Notes under the pieces: generated by a model
What the model saw: only the letters and a program-made list of their open reading frames with translations
What the model was told of the DNA's origin: nothing
Database searches by the model: none
Translations under genes and position numbers: made by a program
Shown here: positions 19,947 through 30,109 of the stretch, one piece after another
Position numbering within the stretch: the first letter of the stretch is position 1
Layout of the letters: every line of letters starts with the position of its first letter
Assembly (NCBI RefSeq): GCF_030643785.1
Contig: NZ_CP094378.1
Span: forward strand, 992,001-1,056,000
Source: Coxiella-like endosymbiont
Lineage (GTDB): Bacteria > Pseudomonadota > Gammaproteobacteria > Coxiellales > Coxiellaceae
Length of the DNA: 64,000 bases
Reading direction: 5' to 3'

Positions 19947-20977
19947 TCTGTCACGGCAGTTTCTTCATCTGTTTTTTCTCCACTTTTTTGCTTCGACAAT
20001 AATTTTTCTCTTAAATGAGTTTCAATTTCTTTTGCAACTTCCTGATTTTCCATTAAAAATTGGCGAACATTTTCTTTCCCTTGCCCAATGCGTTCACTAT
20101 TATAGCTGTACCAAGCACCTGATTTTTCGATAAGTTCATTTTTAACACCAAGCTCGATTAATTCGCTTTCGCGCGAAATGCCCAGCCCATATAAAATATC
20201 AAATTCCACTTGACGAAACGGTGGTGCTACTTTGTTTTTGACGACTTTTACTCGCGTTTCACTACCCATAATTTCTTCACCCTTTTTAATCGATCCAATG
20301 CGACGAATATCCAATCGGACTGAAGAATAAAATTTAAGTGCGTTTCCACCCGTAGTGGTTTCGGGGCTACCAAACATGACACCAATTTTAATTCGTATTT
20401 GATTAATAAATATTACCAATGTATTGGATTTCTTGATGTTAGCGGTAAGTTTACGCAATGCTTGTGACATTAACCGGGCCTGGAGTCCCATATGAGAATC
20501 ACCCATATCTCCTTCAATTTCGGCCTTGGGCGTTAAAGCAGCCACTGAATCGACCACCACAACGTCAACGGCACCGGAGCGAACTAGTATATCGGTGATT
20601 TCTAAGGCTTGCTCTCCAGTATCTGGTTGCGATATCAATAGATCGTCAACATTAACACCCAATTTTTGGGCGTAGATTGCATCTAGAGCATGTTCAGCAT
20701 CCACAAAGGCGGCTGTACCACCCATTAGTTGACAAGAGGCGATCGTTTGAAGTGTTAAAGTCGTTTTTCCGGAAGCCTCTGGACCATATATTTCTATTAC
20801 ACGTCCTCGAGGCAAGCCGCCTACGCCCAATGCAATATCCAAACCCAGTGAGCCTGTGGAAATTACATCGATATCTTTAATAATACCAGCATCGCCTAGC
20901 CGCATGACTGAGCCCTTGCCAAATTGGCGCTCAATTTGGGACAAAGCAGCGCTTAACGCTTTATTGCGATCGTCCAT
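19943..20977 (-). CDS. recA: Recombinase RecA
   Basis: Strand-exchange ATPase for recombinational repair. 344 aa, normal length. Walker [10 protein letters not shown] (about 67-75), Walker B region [14 protein letters not shown], loop L2 region [17 protein letters not shown], and an acidic C-terminus ([11 protein letters not shown]). The ATG is preceded by AAGGAG. First gene of a coupled recA-recX-alaS group. Intact, so recombination is retained although mutS and recX are damaged. No SOS box is visible upstream (separate entry). Confidence 0.97.
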   Translation of the reverse strand: MDDRNKALSAALSQIERQFGKGSVMRLGDAGIIKDIDVISTGSLGLDIALGVGGLPRGRVIEIYGPEASGKTTLTLQTIASCQLMGGTAAFVDAEHALDAIYAQKLGVNVDDLLISQPDTGEQALEITDILVRSGAVDVVVVDSVAALTPKAEIEGDMGDSHMGLQARLMSQALRKLTANIKKSNTLVIFINQIRIKIGVMFGSPETTTGGNALKFYSSVRLDIRRIGSIKKGEEIMGSETRVKVVKNKVAPPFRQVEFDILYGLGISRESELIELGVKNELIEKSGAWYSYNSERIGQGKENVRQFLMENQEVAKEIETHLREKLLSKQKSGEKTDEETAVTE

Positions 20978-20984
20978 TCTTGCT

Positions 20985-21066
20985 CCTTAATAATCGATTT
21001 GAAAAATAATCGATTTAAAACAATTACACCACAAGTATAGAGTTTTTTCACAAAAAATCGTGAAAG
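20985..21066 (-). promoter_or_regulatory. recA upstream region: palindrome, -10 and direct repeat
   Basis: On the minus strand a palindrome TTTCAC-GATTTTTT-GTGAAA (about 21046-21065) is followed by a possible -10 TATACT (21034-21039). Closer to the gene, the 12-mer AATAATCGATTT occurs twice, about 18 bases apart. The SOS/LexA consensus CTGT-N8-ACAG is absent. The palindrome could be the end of the pncC transcript or a binding site. Confidence 0.4.
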
Positions 21067-21076
21067 TATTATTCCA

Positions 21077-21577
21077 TTAACCAGTAACAGATTTAAGCAA
21101 ACATTTTAATCCATAAGCAATTGCCGAATCTCGAACGTGTTTGCGTCCGCTTTTAAAATGAGCTTTGTAACATTCTACTTCGCCAGTTTTTTTTGCCGTT
21201 TTTTTTGCAATTCCAAACCAAATGGTCCCTACAGGTTTATCGGGGATTCCTCCGCTAGGCCCCGCAATACCGGTGATACTCAAAGCGATATCAGCATGAC
21301 TTCGTTTCAAAGCTCCTACAGCCATTTCCCGTGCTACTGCTTCACTAACCGCGCCCTCCCATTTTATTAATTGTGGGTCTATTTCCAAAAGTTCTTCTTT
21401 TGCACTGTTACTGTAGATAATAAATCCACATTCAAACCAAACAGAACTTCCTGGAACACGCGTAATTGCTCGACAAAATCCACCACCTGTACAAGATTCT
21501 GCTACCGCTAATTTCATTCCCTTTTCTTTTAAAATTAATCCGAGTTGACGGCTTAAAGGATAACTATTAACGTCCAT
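21077..21577 (-). CDS. pncC: Nicotinamide-nucleotide amidohydrolase PncC (CinA C-terminal type)
   Basis: Deamidates nicotinamide mononucleotide to nicotinate mononucleotide in pyridine salvage. 166 aa, a stand-alone CinA C-terminal domain. Seen: LAVAESCTGGGFCRAIT (the AESCTGG active-site motif with catalytic Ser, residues about 24-40), GSSVWFECGFIIYSNSAK, and SITGIAGPSGGIPDKPVGTIW. Upstream of recA on the same strand, the cinA-recA order common in gammaproteobacteria. Its product could feed nadE (56640-58268) through NaMN. Intact. Confidence 0.93.
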   Translation of the reverse strand: MDVNSYPLSRQLGLILKEKGMKLAVAESCTGGGFCRAITRVPGSSVWFECGFIIYSNSAKEELLEIDPQLIKWEGAVSEAVAREMAVGALKRSHADIALSITGIAGPSGGIPDKPVGTIWFGIAKKTAKKTGEVECYKAHFKSGRKHVRDSAIAYGLKCLLKSVTG

Positions 21578-21740
21578 TATAGCTCCATGGTGAAAGATAG
21601 GCCGGAGAATGTAAAATCATAACAATACCTCTTGAGTATCGCCAGTGCTTTTACTAAGCTTTCAAGGATATGGGCACTCGAATAAAAGCACAACCTTATC
21701 AAGAAGATTTCAGCCAACATACCCCAATGATGCGACAATA

Positions 21741-21772
21741 TTTTGGGATCAAAAAATTTTGGGATCAAAAAA
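21741..21772. repeat. 16-bp tandem duplication in mutS
   Basis: TTTTGGGATCAAAAAA occurs twice head to tail. It shifts the mutS frame directly after MRQYFGIKK. Confidence 0.95.
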
Positions 21773-21837
21773 GGAATATCCAGATCTTTTATTATTTTAC
21801 CGTATTGGTAATTTTTACAAATTATTTTATGAGGATG

Positions 21838-21867
21838 CTCAAAGAGCCGCTACTCAAAGAGCCGCTA
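21838..21867. repeat. 15-bp tandem duplication in mutS (in frame)
   Basis: CTCAAAGAGCCGCTA twice. It adds five codons so that the product reads RAATQRAAK where one RAAK is expected. Confidence 0.95.
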
Positions 21868-22175
21868 AATTATTAAATATTACTTTAACCACTCGAGATC
21901 AGTCCGGGGGCCAAGTTATTCCCATGGCCGGAGTCCCTTATCATTCCGTAGACAATTATTTAACTAAATTAATTGGTCTCGGTAAATCAGTAGTTATTTT
22001 CGAACAAATTAGCGATCTGACTACCAGTAAAGGACCTGTGACTCGCGAAGTAACCCGAATTATTACTCCACGTACCGCAAGTGATAAAATTTTACTAGAG
22101 GAACATCGAGATAATACTCTAACCGAACTTCTCGCAGAAATTAAACGTATTTTTCCTGCTGAATTATTAATTATT

Positions 22176-22205
22176 AATCAATGAAGAAATAATCAATGAA
22201 GAAAT
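22176..22205. repeat. 15-bp tandem duplication in mutS
   Basis: AATCAATGAAGAAAT twice, with TGA stops in the frame of the preceding segment. Confidence 0.95.
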
Positions 22206-22403
22206 ACAGATCGAATCACTTAGAGTAGAGGTCAAACATCGTCCTCCCTGGGAATTTGATCGTAACACCGCAACAACGCTCTTGTGTCAACAATTTCAAA
22301 TTCAAACTCAAGGACTGGATAGTTTTGGGGTTACGCATTTGCCCGTTGTCACTGGCACCTCCGGTTGTTTATTGCAGTATGCAAAATATACCTAAAGAAC
22401 GAC

Positions 22404-22437
22404 TTTCCCCCATATTCACTTTTCCCCCATATTCACT
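22404..22437. repeat. 17-bp tandem duplication in mutS
   Basis: TTTCCCCCATATTCACT twice, perfect. It shifts the frame before the segment [16 protein letters not shown]. Confidence 0.95.
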
Positions 22438-23083
22438 CCATTCAAGCCAAACAAAATGAAGAATCCATTCTCATGGACGCAAGCACGCATCGTAATCTCA
22501 AATTAATCAAAAACTTGCAGAGCGAAGAAATTCATTCCCTTGCTTGGGTGTTAAACCGAATAGCAACCCCAATAGGCCGTCGATTATTGCGACGATGGAT
22601 AAATCGTCCCCTGCGTGATCAAGCTCTATTGCAAAAAGACAAAGCGCGATCACGCTTATTTTGAGAAAAAATTTTATGCTGAGCTGTGGGAAAATATATG
22701 TCCTGTCCTAATTAGGGACCTAGAAAGAATCATCGTCCGAGCAGATTTATGTTCGGTACGACCTCAAGATTTAATGCAATTGCGGCAGGGGTTAAGTTTA
22801 GTACCAACTTTAGATCAGAAATTAATTTTCTTGTCGGCAAGTAAATTATTACAAAGAAATTAAAAATAGATTGTGTCATTTCGATGATTTATTTCAATTA
22901 TTGCAAGACTCAATAGTAGAAAATCCTCCTGTTGTCATTCGCGACGGGAGCGTCATTGCGTAATGTTTTGATTCAACTTTAAACGAGCACTTTAGACGAG
23001 CTTCGCAATCTAAACAGCAGTACTCATCAATTCTTATTAGACTTAGAAGAACGCGAATGCGAGCGGACAAAAATAAATACACT

Positions 23084-23119
23084 AAAAGAATAACACTAAA
23101 AGAATAAATACACTAAAAG
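23084..23119. repeat. Triple imperfect array in mutS
   Basis: Three near-copies of ATAAATACACTAAAAGA, the middle one lacking AATAC-type bases. They sit where the conserved [16 protein letters not shown] segment should begin. Confidence 0.85.
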
Positions 23120-24293
23120 TGGGTTATAATCGAATTCACGGATATTACATTGAAATTTCACGGGCACAGGCAAAAGAAGCACCTCCTGAATATATTCGCC
23201 GTCAAACATTAAAAAATGTGGAGCGATATATCAAACCACTGAATTAAAAAATTTTGAAGACAAGGTTTTGAGTAGTCGCTCTCGAGCCTTAGCTCGAGAA
23301 AAAGAACTTTATGAGCAATTATTGGATGTGTTAATTGAAAAGTTAATCCAGTTACAACAATGCGCAACGGCCGTTGCCAAATTGGATGTATTAAATAATT
23401 TAGCAGAGCGTGCGCGGATACTCTTAATTAATTATTGCGCTCTACAATTTTGTGACGAGCCCGTCATTCATATTGAAGCAGGGTCGCCCCGCCATTCTGT
23501 GGTGGAAAATGTAATGCTCGATCCATTTATGCCAAACGATACCCGCCTTGATGACAAAAGGCGAATGTTAATAATTACCGGTCCAAATATGGGTGGCAAG
23601 TCTATTTGTATGCGACAAACTGCTTTAATTGTGTTACTCGCTTATATCGGCAGCTTTGTACCTACAAAAAGTTGTTGTGTGGACCCAATCGATCCTATTT
23701 TTACACGCATCGGTGCTCCAGATGATCTCTCTGTTAGTGGACGATCGTCGACCTTCATGGTCGAAATGACGGAAACAGCGGCTATTTTTTTTATAATGCT
23801 ACTGAACGAAACTTAGTGTTAATAGACGAAGTGGGGCAAGGCACGAATACATTCGATGGTCTTTCGCTTGCTTATGCATGTGCTTCTTATATAGCTACGC
23901 AATTAAAAGCTTTCATTTTATTCGCTACACATTATTTTGAATTAACCAGACCTGCTGAAATATTTCCCGCAGTCAGAAATGTCTATTTAGATGCCGTGGA
24001 ACATCAAGAAAAAATTGTTTTCTTACATACTCTCAAGGAGGGTCCTGCCAGTAAAAATTATGGGTTGCATGTTGCTCAATTGGCTCGAGTTCCTCGAATT
24101 ATCATTCATCAGGCGCATCAAAAATTAGAAGAACTTAAAAATTCAACCCGAGGAGAAATAATGCTACAACAAAACGAACTTTTTTATCTGAAAATTCTCT
24201 GCTAATGGAAATAAATAAAATCAACCCCGATGATCTGACACCCAAACAAGCCTTGGACATTCTTTATTGTTTAATTGAACTTCGACAAAAATC

Positions 24294-25058
24294 ATGAAAC
24301 ATCTTTATCCCGATATTGCTATTATTATTCCCGCTTATAATGAACAAGCCAGTATTCGCACTATTGTTGAATCTGTTTTTTCTTTTACCAATAAAGTTAT
24401 CGTAGTTGATGATGGAAGCACAGATCAAACGGTAATGCAATTGAAAGATTTGCCTGTGACACTTCTTAGAAACGCCACCAATCAAGGTAAAGGTGCAAGC
24501 TTAATGCGCAGTTTTCGTCATCTCCAGGAATTAAATGTCCGTGCCGCTATTTGCATGGACGCCGATACCCAACATGATCCTCATGACATTCCTAAATTTA
24601 TTCAAGCAATGGAGGAATACCCCAACCATATTATCATCGGCGCGCGAACCTATAATGCGGAAAGCGCTCCTAAAGCGCGGCGATGTGCGAACCTGATTGC
24701 TGATTTCTTCATTTCCTGGGCTGCCGGACATCGTATTATCGATACCCAATCGGGTTATCGTCTCTATCCTTGTGATTTTCTCTATCAATGCCTGCGTAGG
24801 CTGCGTTCTCAACGGTTTGCTTTTGAAAGCGAAATGTTGATTCAAGCCAGCCGTCGAGGCTATTTACCCATCTCCATTCCAATCCATTCTCATTATCCCA
24901 AAAATTCTCGCCCGAGCCATTATAAGCCACTGATTGATACTGTAAAAATCACCTGGATGGTGACATGGAAAATTATTACCCGTGGATTTTGCTTGCCAGG
25001 TTTATGGCGTACACTGCTCAAACCTAACAAAATTGCGGATTTTGAAAAAGAGAATTAA
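24294..25058 (+). CDS. Family 2 glycosyltransferase (dolichol-phosphate-mannose-synthase-like)
   Basis: 254 aa, no membrane helices seen. GT-A motifs: [16 protein letters not shown] (residues 9-24), [21 protein letters not shown] (the DxD metal site), and QSGYRLYP, typical of the DPM1/polyprenyl-phosphate glycosyltransferase branch. The ATG overlaps the mutS stop (ATGA), so it was once coupled to mutS and now needs its own or read-through expression. The sugar and acceptor cannot be told from sequence. Envelope or lipid glycosylation is a reasonable guess. Confidence 0.85.
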   Translation: MKHLYPDIAIIIPAYNEQASIRTIVESVFSFTNKVIVVDDGSTDQTVMQLKDLPVTLLRNATNQGKGASLMRSFRHLQELNVRAAICMDADTQHDPHDIPKFIQAMEEYPNHIIIGARTYNAESAPKARRCANLIADFFISWAAGHRIIDTQSGYRLYPCDFLYQCLRRLRSQRFAFESEMLIQASRRGYLPISIPIHSHYPKNSRPSHYKPLIDTVKITWMVTWKIITRGFCLPGLWRTLLKPNKIADFEKEN

Positions 25059-25086
25059 ATTCTCATGCTAATCCCTCTTCCCGAAT

Positions 25087-25120
25087 AGAGGCTAAAATTG
25101 ATCCATAGCCTCTTCTATGG
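25087..25120. promoter_or_regulatory. Two overlapping, mutually exclusive hairpins before the peptide transporter
   Basis: AGAGGCTA (25087-25094) pairs with TAGCCTCT (25106-25113). CCATAG (25103-25108) pairs with CTATGG (25115-25120). The two stems share bases, so only one can form at a time. The spacer lies between the glycosyltransferase and the transporter. No T-run follows, so a terminator role is unsupported. Confidence 0.35.
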
Positions 25121-25154
25121 CACCATTTCAGTTTGACTTCCTTCTAGTTAACCA

Positions 25155-26630
25155 ATGACAGAAAAACATCCGAAAGGCCTCTATCTTTTATTCTTTACCG
25201 AGTTATGGGAACGATTTGGCTTCTATACAGTAACCACTATCCTCATTCTTTATTTAGTACAATCCTTGCATTTTACAGATCAACACGCTGACTTATTGTA
25301 TGGTGCTTTCAGCGCTCTTTTATATTTGACGCCCCCATTAGGGGGTTTTATTGCAGACCGTTATATTGGTTTCCAAAAAACCATTTTATGGGGCAGCTGC
25401 TTATTTATACTCGGCTATCTGCTCACAGCACTCCCAAGCCAGCAGGGTTTTTTTATTGGATTAGCTCTACTGGTTGTGGCTAATGGTCTTTTTAAACCCA
25501 ATGTATCCAGTATTCTGGGAACCCTTTATGGAAGGGATGATCCCCGTCGAGATGGGGGTTTCACTCTCTTTTACATGGGAATTAATGTAGGTTCACTTAT
25601 TCCTCCTATTTTCATCGGTGCGGTAGTTCATTATTACGGCTGGCATGTCGGTTTTCTATTCGCTGCATTGGGCATGGTTATTGGCATGATTACCTTCTTC
25701 ATTGGACATAAACGTTTAGGTAATCGCGGCGCTCTTCCTACGCAAAGCCCTCTTAACAGCTTCTCAACTAAAATCAAATTTAACACCGTATTATGTTTAG
25801 GGATTATAGCGAGTGTTGCTCTTATTCAACTTTGTTTTGATTTTCCAGCTTTAACTAACACGATTGTAGTTATTGGTACTTTTTTAATCTTCCTTGCCGT
25901 AGTTTATCTCCTTCTCAAAGAGAAACGTGCACAACGAAATAAAATGACGGCAAGCCTTATTTTAATTGCCATTTCTATTGGCTTTTGGGCTCTCTACAAT
26001 CAAACCTTTTCTTCTTTAATGTTATTCGCCGATCGTAATATGGATACCCACTTGTTTGGCTTTAAAATTAATGCAGAATTTACCCAATTTTTTAATCCAT
26101 TTTTTATAATTGCTTTGAGTCCACTCTTAAGTCGCTTATGGATTAGTCTTGACAAGAAAAAAATTAACCCTTCGATACCTACTAAGTTTGCATTAGGCGT
26201 TTTATTCGTTGCTTTAGGGTTTTTATTGCTAGCTTTTGGTACGCAATTTTTTGGTACTAATGGGCTTACTTCTCCCTGGTGGCTTATTTCAAGTTATTTT
26301 TTACAAACTATCGGGGAATTATTTTTATCGCCTGTGGGGCTTGCTATGATCACTGTTCTATCACCCCCACGCTTAGTAGGGTTGATGATGGGAATATGGT
26401 TCCTCTCCCAATCAGCCGCTTTCGCCATTGCAGGAAGTTTGGCCACTTTAGCCTCGGTGCCTGCTCAACTTTCCCCGATCTGCTCGTTGTCGATATACTC
26501 CCACGCCTTTTTGGTATATGGCACAATTACTTCCATACTTACTATGGTTAGCTTTGTGTTAATTCCACTATTAAAACGATTGATTCGAACATCGGAAGAA
26601 TCAATTACTCAGGGAAGTAGTCGACACTGA
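25155..26630 (+). CDS. Proton-dependent oligopeptide transporter (POT/PTR2 family)
   Basis: Imports di/tripeptides with protons, a plausible amino-acid source for an intracellular symbiont. 491 aa with about 12-14 predicted membrane helices. The family motif ELWERFGFYT at residues 16-25 (ExxERFxYY type) is present, as are GGFIADRYIG and PNVSSILGTLYGRDDPRRDGGFTLFYMGINVGS. It starts at the first ATG after a 96-base spacer holding two competing hairpins. Intact. The exact orthologue (Dtp subtype) is not assigned. Confidence 0.93.
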   Translation: MTEKHPKGLYLLFFTELWERFGFYTVTTILILYLVQSLHFTDQHADLLYGAFSALLYLTPPLGGFIADRYIGFQKTILWGSCLFILGYLLTALPSQQGFFIGLALLVVANGLFKPNVSSILGTLYGRDDPRRDGGFTLFYMGINVGSLIPPIFIGAVVHYYGWHVGFLFAALGMVIGMITFFIGHKRLGNRGALPTQSPLNSFSTKIKFNTVLCLGIIASVALIQLCFDFPALTNTIVVIGTFLIFLAVVYLLLKEKRAQRNKMTASLILIAISIGFWALYNQTFSSLMLFADRNMDTHLFGFKINAEFTQFFNPFFIIALSPLLSRLWISLDKKKINPSIPTKFALGVLFVALGFLLLAFGTQFFGTNGLTSPWWLISSYFLQTIGELFLSPVGLAMITVLSPPRLVGLMMGIWFLSQSAAFAIAGSLATLASVPAQLSPICSLSIYSHAFLVYGTITSILTMVSFVLIPLLKRLIRTSEESITQGSSRH

Positions 26631-26689
26631 AATTAATGCAAAAAAAGCTATTTATAGAGACAGTAACAACATAAATGATGGCAAATCTG

Positions 26690-27868
26690 AAACCCGCTTA
26701 AAATAAGATCCACGAATTATCGGACCTCGTTATTGTTGCCCAAAATCCTATTTGCATTCTAGACGCAGTCAAATGGAGCTACACTGTCAAAAAAGATTTC
26801 TTTAAACACAAATTTAAAAAATTACCCACAGTTGATTTGGATTATTATTAAAAAAATAAATTCGGTTTTGATCCCGATCAAAAATTACAAGAATTTTATG
26901 ACATAGAACTTCGCATTAAACATGAATTAGGGAAATATAATGCCGTCCAGCACCTTGATGCAACCCCCGTTGCCGAGAATATCGTGATGTCATTCAGCTT
27001 TTGAAAGCTCGCGGAACAAAGCAATTTACGAAAATTTCTCAAGATCTTTAAAAGTTCAGAAGATTCTTTTTATGCTAATGCACCCACTTTAAAAGATCTC
27101 TCAGTAGTAGGTAGAACCTTAGAAAACGTCGGCGATACAACTCTCTTAACAAAAAAAAGATGAAAATAAATATTCCGCTAAAGAAGCCGTAAAGATTTTA
27201 AGCCAACGGTTAAAAAATATTTCGCGGCAAAGATAGTAATTCATGTTAAAGTCAGCGACGATATTATCGCTGATGCTTCTGCTGGCACTGCTGATACAAC
27301 TAAATTACGTAAGGATCTAAAATTTAGAGAACGCGTTCTGCAACTTTACGAGGTTCACGAATGGTGGGTACATTTGGGTATAACTCTGAATGGATTTGAA
27401 TAAAGATTTGGCAATTTTGATTGAGATATTTACTTTTTCCTCTTATCCTGCACGGGTCTGGAGAATAACCAATCATATTGTCGCTAACAAAGGCCATAAC
27501 GAAGAGGAAAATTATAATAACACGGTTCGTGTTTTTCGAGGAAACACACCTTATCAAGGTCCTTTCGATAAAGACTTATTTTAGTCTAAAGGATTTGTTT
27601 TAATTCTCAATTACATTCGTCTTTCCATTCAGAGCGTCGATCCATCACGACTTTCGCTTTTATTTGTAGGAAAAACAGATTTACAAAGCATTCATTTATT
27701 GAGCAAGATAGCAGAAGAAGGATTATTAAACTTTCCTAAATACATTCCCTATCAATTTAAAGATTTATTTAAAGATTTATCAGCATTAAGTACATGGTCA
27801 GATTATTCGCTGTTTTTAAATCAATTAAATACTGAAAAATTAGATAGAGATTTTAAGGATATTTTGTA
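26690..27868 (+). pseudogene. Relic of a QEGLA-motif (DUF1704) putative metallopeptidase
   Basis: Plus-strand fragments line up as one protein: VIVAQNPICILDAVKWSY, DVIQLLKARGTKQF, then DIIADASAGTADTTKLRKD and LYEVHEWWVHLGITLNG (an HExxxH-type metal motif). KDLAILIEIFTFSSYPARVWRI follows, where family members read QEGLA then E. It ends with LSKIAEEGLLNFPKYIPYQFKDL and a C-terminus overlapping rluB at 27868. Stops and frame changes, including a 12-bp tandem duplication at 27756-27779, rule out a product. Function of the family is uncertain. Confidence 0.65.
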
Positions 27869-28574
27869 AGGCTGCAATTTCAGAAGGTTCTAACTCCTTC
27901 CATTCACCCCGGCGTAAAGATTTAGGTAATACAAGCGAACCTAAACGAACGCGGATAAGGTGACTGACTTTAACTCCTTGGGATTCCCATAATCGGTGTA
28001 CCAATCGGTTGCGTCCCTCTACCACAACCACATGGAACCAATGGTTCTTTCCATTCCCGCCTGCATCCACAATATCTTCAAAACGCGCTTTTCCATCTTC
28101 TAATTTCACTCCATGGGTCAAGCGTTTTATTGTATCAGCATCAACCTTACCAATAATCCGTACGGCATATTCACGCTCAATCTTAGATGAAGGATGCATC
28201 AAACGGTTTGCGAAGTCGCCATCATTGGTAAAAAGCAATAGTCCCGAAGTACTTATATCTAGGCGCCCAACATTGATCCAGCATCCGCTGAACAGTCGCT
28301 GTAATGCCTCAAACACTGTGGGTCGACCCTCGGGATCTTTGCGGGTACATACTTCCCCCAACGGCTTGTGATAAAGTAAAATTCGCACTTTCTCAGCAGA
28401 ACTTATTTGATATAGCTTACCATCAATATAAACAACATCATCTGGGGAGAGTCGATCGCCCAATTTTGCAGTGCGATTATTAATTTGAATGCGTCCTGCT
28501 TCAATAAGTTTTTCGATTTTACGTCGTGAACCGTAGCCCGCTCGGGCTAAAACTTTTTGGATACGTTCCGTCAT
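27840..28574 (-). CDS. rluB: 23S rRNA pseudouridine synthase RluB
   Basis: Modifies U2605 of 23S rRNA. 244 aa with an N-terminal S4 domain (RIQKVLARAGYGSRRKIEKLI). The RsuA-type catalytic segment NVGRLDISTSGLLLFTNDG holds the catalytic Asp. RHREYAVRI-like (EREYAVRI) and GRNRLVHRLWESQG follow. Downstream of scpA-scpB on the same strand with a 5-base gap after scpB, the classic scpA-scpB-rluB order. RluB rather than RsuA or RluF is chosen from that context. Shorter than many RluB proteins because it lacks the disordered C-terminal tail. Intact. Confidence 0.93.
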   Translation of the reverse strand: MTERIQKVLARAGYGSRRKIEKLIEAGRIQINNRTAKLGDRLSPDDVVYIDGKLYQISSAEKVRILLYHKPLGEVCTRKDPEGRPTVFEALQRLFSGCWINVGRLDISTSGLLLFTNDGDFANRLMHPSSKIEREYAVRIIGKVDADTIKRLTHGVKLEDGKARFEDIVDAGGNGKNHWFHVVVVEGRNRLVHRLWESQGVKVSHLIRVRLGSLVLPKSLRRGEWKELEPSEIAALQNILKISI

Positions 28575-28579
28575 AAAAA

Positions 28580-29199
28580 TTAACCCGCGCCTTTTTTAGG
28601 GAGGCGAAGGTCTTCGTTATCTTCTTCTTTATCCTCTTCTTCTTTGGAAGCTAATTGTTCTGCTAATTGAGTACCTTTTTCTTCTAAATCCACCATCTCC
28701 TCTAAAGGAGGTAGGTCAGTTATCTTTTTTAAATTAAAATAATCTAAAAAAGCTTTTGTGGTTACATAGAGAGCTGGTTTCCCTGGGACGTCCCGATAAC
28801 CTTCTACTTTAATCCACTCACGATCCAATAATTTTTTCATAATGTCCGAACTCACTGTTACGCCGCGGACTTCTTCAATTTCTCCTCGCGAAATGGGTTG
28901 GCAGTAGGCAACTAAAGCAAGAGTTTCTAATAAAGCTCGTGAATATCGAGGTGGTTTTTTTCCCATAACCGCTGCAACCAAGGAGCAAGATTTGATTTTG
29001 CCTGGAATCGATAACCGCTAGCCACTTCACACAACTCTACGCCACGCTCTTGGTAATCTTCGCTGAGTTCGGATAATAAATTTTTAATTTCGGCAGGTAA
29101 AGGTCTATCCTGTTTTTCAAATAATTGTTGCAGTCGCTCCAAAGTTAATGGCTCTGGCGAAGCAAACAACGCCGCTTCTAAAATGTATTTACGATTCAC
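28580..29199 (-). pseudogene. scpB: Chromosome segregation/condensation protein ScpB, one homopolymer frameshift
   Basis: Winged-helix partner of ScpA in the SMC condensin. The N-terminal half is open from ATG 29199 (EAALFASPEPLTLERLQQL) to APWLQRLWEK. The C-terminal half is open in the next frame (KPPRYSRALLETLALVAYCQPISRGEIEEVRG, split here by position) to a charged tail KEEDKEEDNEDLRLPKKGAG. The join is an A7 run (28955-28961); A8 would give WEKKPPRYSRALLE without interruption. A one-base change is the only lesion, so a sequencing error or slippage rescue is as likely as true loss. Confidence 0.85.
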
Positions 29200-29218
29200 T
29201 TCACTTCACTCATCCTAC

Positions 29219-29988
29219 TTATCCCCTGGCACGAATATGAATAAGCCCGAATGGTTCGGTTTGGACCAATTCAATTACAGATTGACGGATTAATTCTAAA
29301 ATAGCGATCAAAGTAACGACAACACCGATCCGGCCTTCTTCAAAACTAAATAATTCCGTAAAACTTATAAAACTTTCCTTACGAATTGCCACCAAAACGA
29401 ACGACATCCTTTCCCGAATAGATAAAGGTTCACGGGTAATAGCATGCGATTGATATAAAGAAGCTCTCTGTAATACGCCATTTAAAGCTCGAAGAAGCTC
29501 TGTTAATTCTACCACCGGATATACTTCAGTAATATTCATCCGAGGAGCTGCAGCGTCGGCAATAAACGTGTCCCGCTCCATTCGAGGTAACACATCCAAA
29601 TTGTAAGCTGCCTTTTTATAACGCTCATACTCTTGCAAACAACAAACCAGCTTTGTTTGAGGATCGCTTTCCTCTTCCTCGATCGTTGAACGGGGCAGTA
29701 AAAGCCGTGATTTTATTTCAGCAAGCATGGCTGCCATTACTAAATACTCGGCTGCCAGTTCAATTTTCATTTCACGCATAAGATCTACAAATTGCATATA
29801 TTGGCGAGTAATTTCTGCAATAGGTATATCCAAAATATCGATATTGTGTTTCTTTATCAAATAAAGAAGTAAATCAAGAGGGCCCTCAAAAGCTTCGAGA
29901 AATACCTGAAGTGCATGGGGGAAATATATAAGTCTTCTGGCAACTTCACCAACCGCTGGCCAGACACCTTTATTTCATAGTCGGACAC
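29219..29988 (-). pseudogene. scpA: Segregation and condensation protein ScpA, N-terminal frameshift
   Basis: Kleisin subunit of the SMC complex. Open from a TTG at 29860 through EIKSRLLLP to the winged-helix C-terminus (VVTLIAILELIRQSVIELVQ). The missing N-terminus is readable just upstream in frame as LQVFLEAFEGPLDLLLYLIKKH. Beyond it, in another frame, come LVKLPEDLYISP and a GTG start at 29988. A C5 run (29917-29921) that would need six C's links the two. As for scpB, a single homopolymer base is the only defect. scpA and scpB are adjacent on the same strand. Confidence 0.8.
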
Positions 29989-30109
29989 CGAATGACAACT
30001 TCTTGATTTTCCATACTAATTCGTATTGCTTAAACGCTAGTAAGAATAATACCTTATGTTGAGGTGAGATGGTAGATGACTCACAAGGTACGTATTGGAA
30101 TTGGAATGA

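Larger units (their letters stand above)
21670..24297 (+). pseudogene. mutS: DNA mismatch repair protein MutS, broken by repeated short tandem duplications
   Basis: MutS recognises mismatches and small loops. Nearly the whole protein can be read, but only in pieces: start [10 protein letters not shown] with [67 protein letters not shown], the Walker A region [32 protein letters not shown] and FATHYFEL. Tandem duplications of 15-17 bp lie at 21741-21772, 21838-21867 (in frame, giving RAATQRAA), 22176-22205 (adds stops) and 22404-22437. A triple array lies at 23084-23119. There are also single frame changes. The true stop at 24295-24297 overlaps the next gene as ATGA. Confidence 0.93.

Noticed and set aside
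21741-23119. Possible CRISPR-like repeats in the mutS region
   Set aside because: Copies are adjacent with no spacers, units differ from each other, and no cas genes are present.
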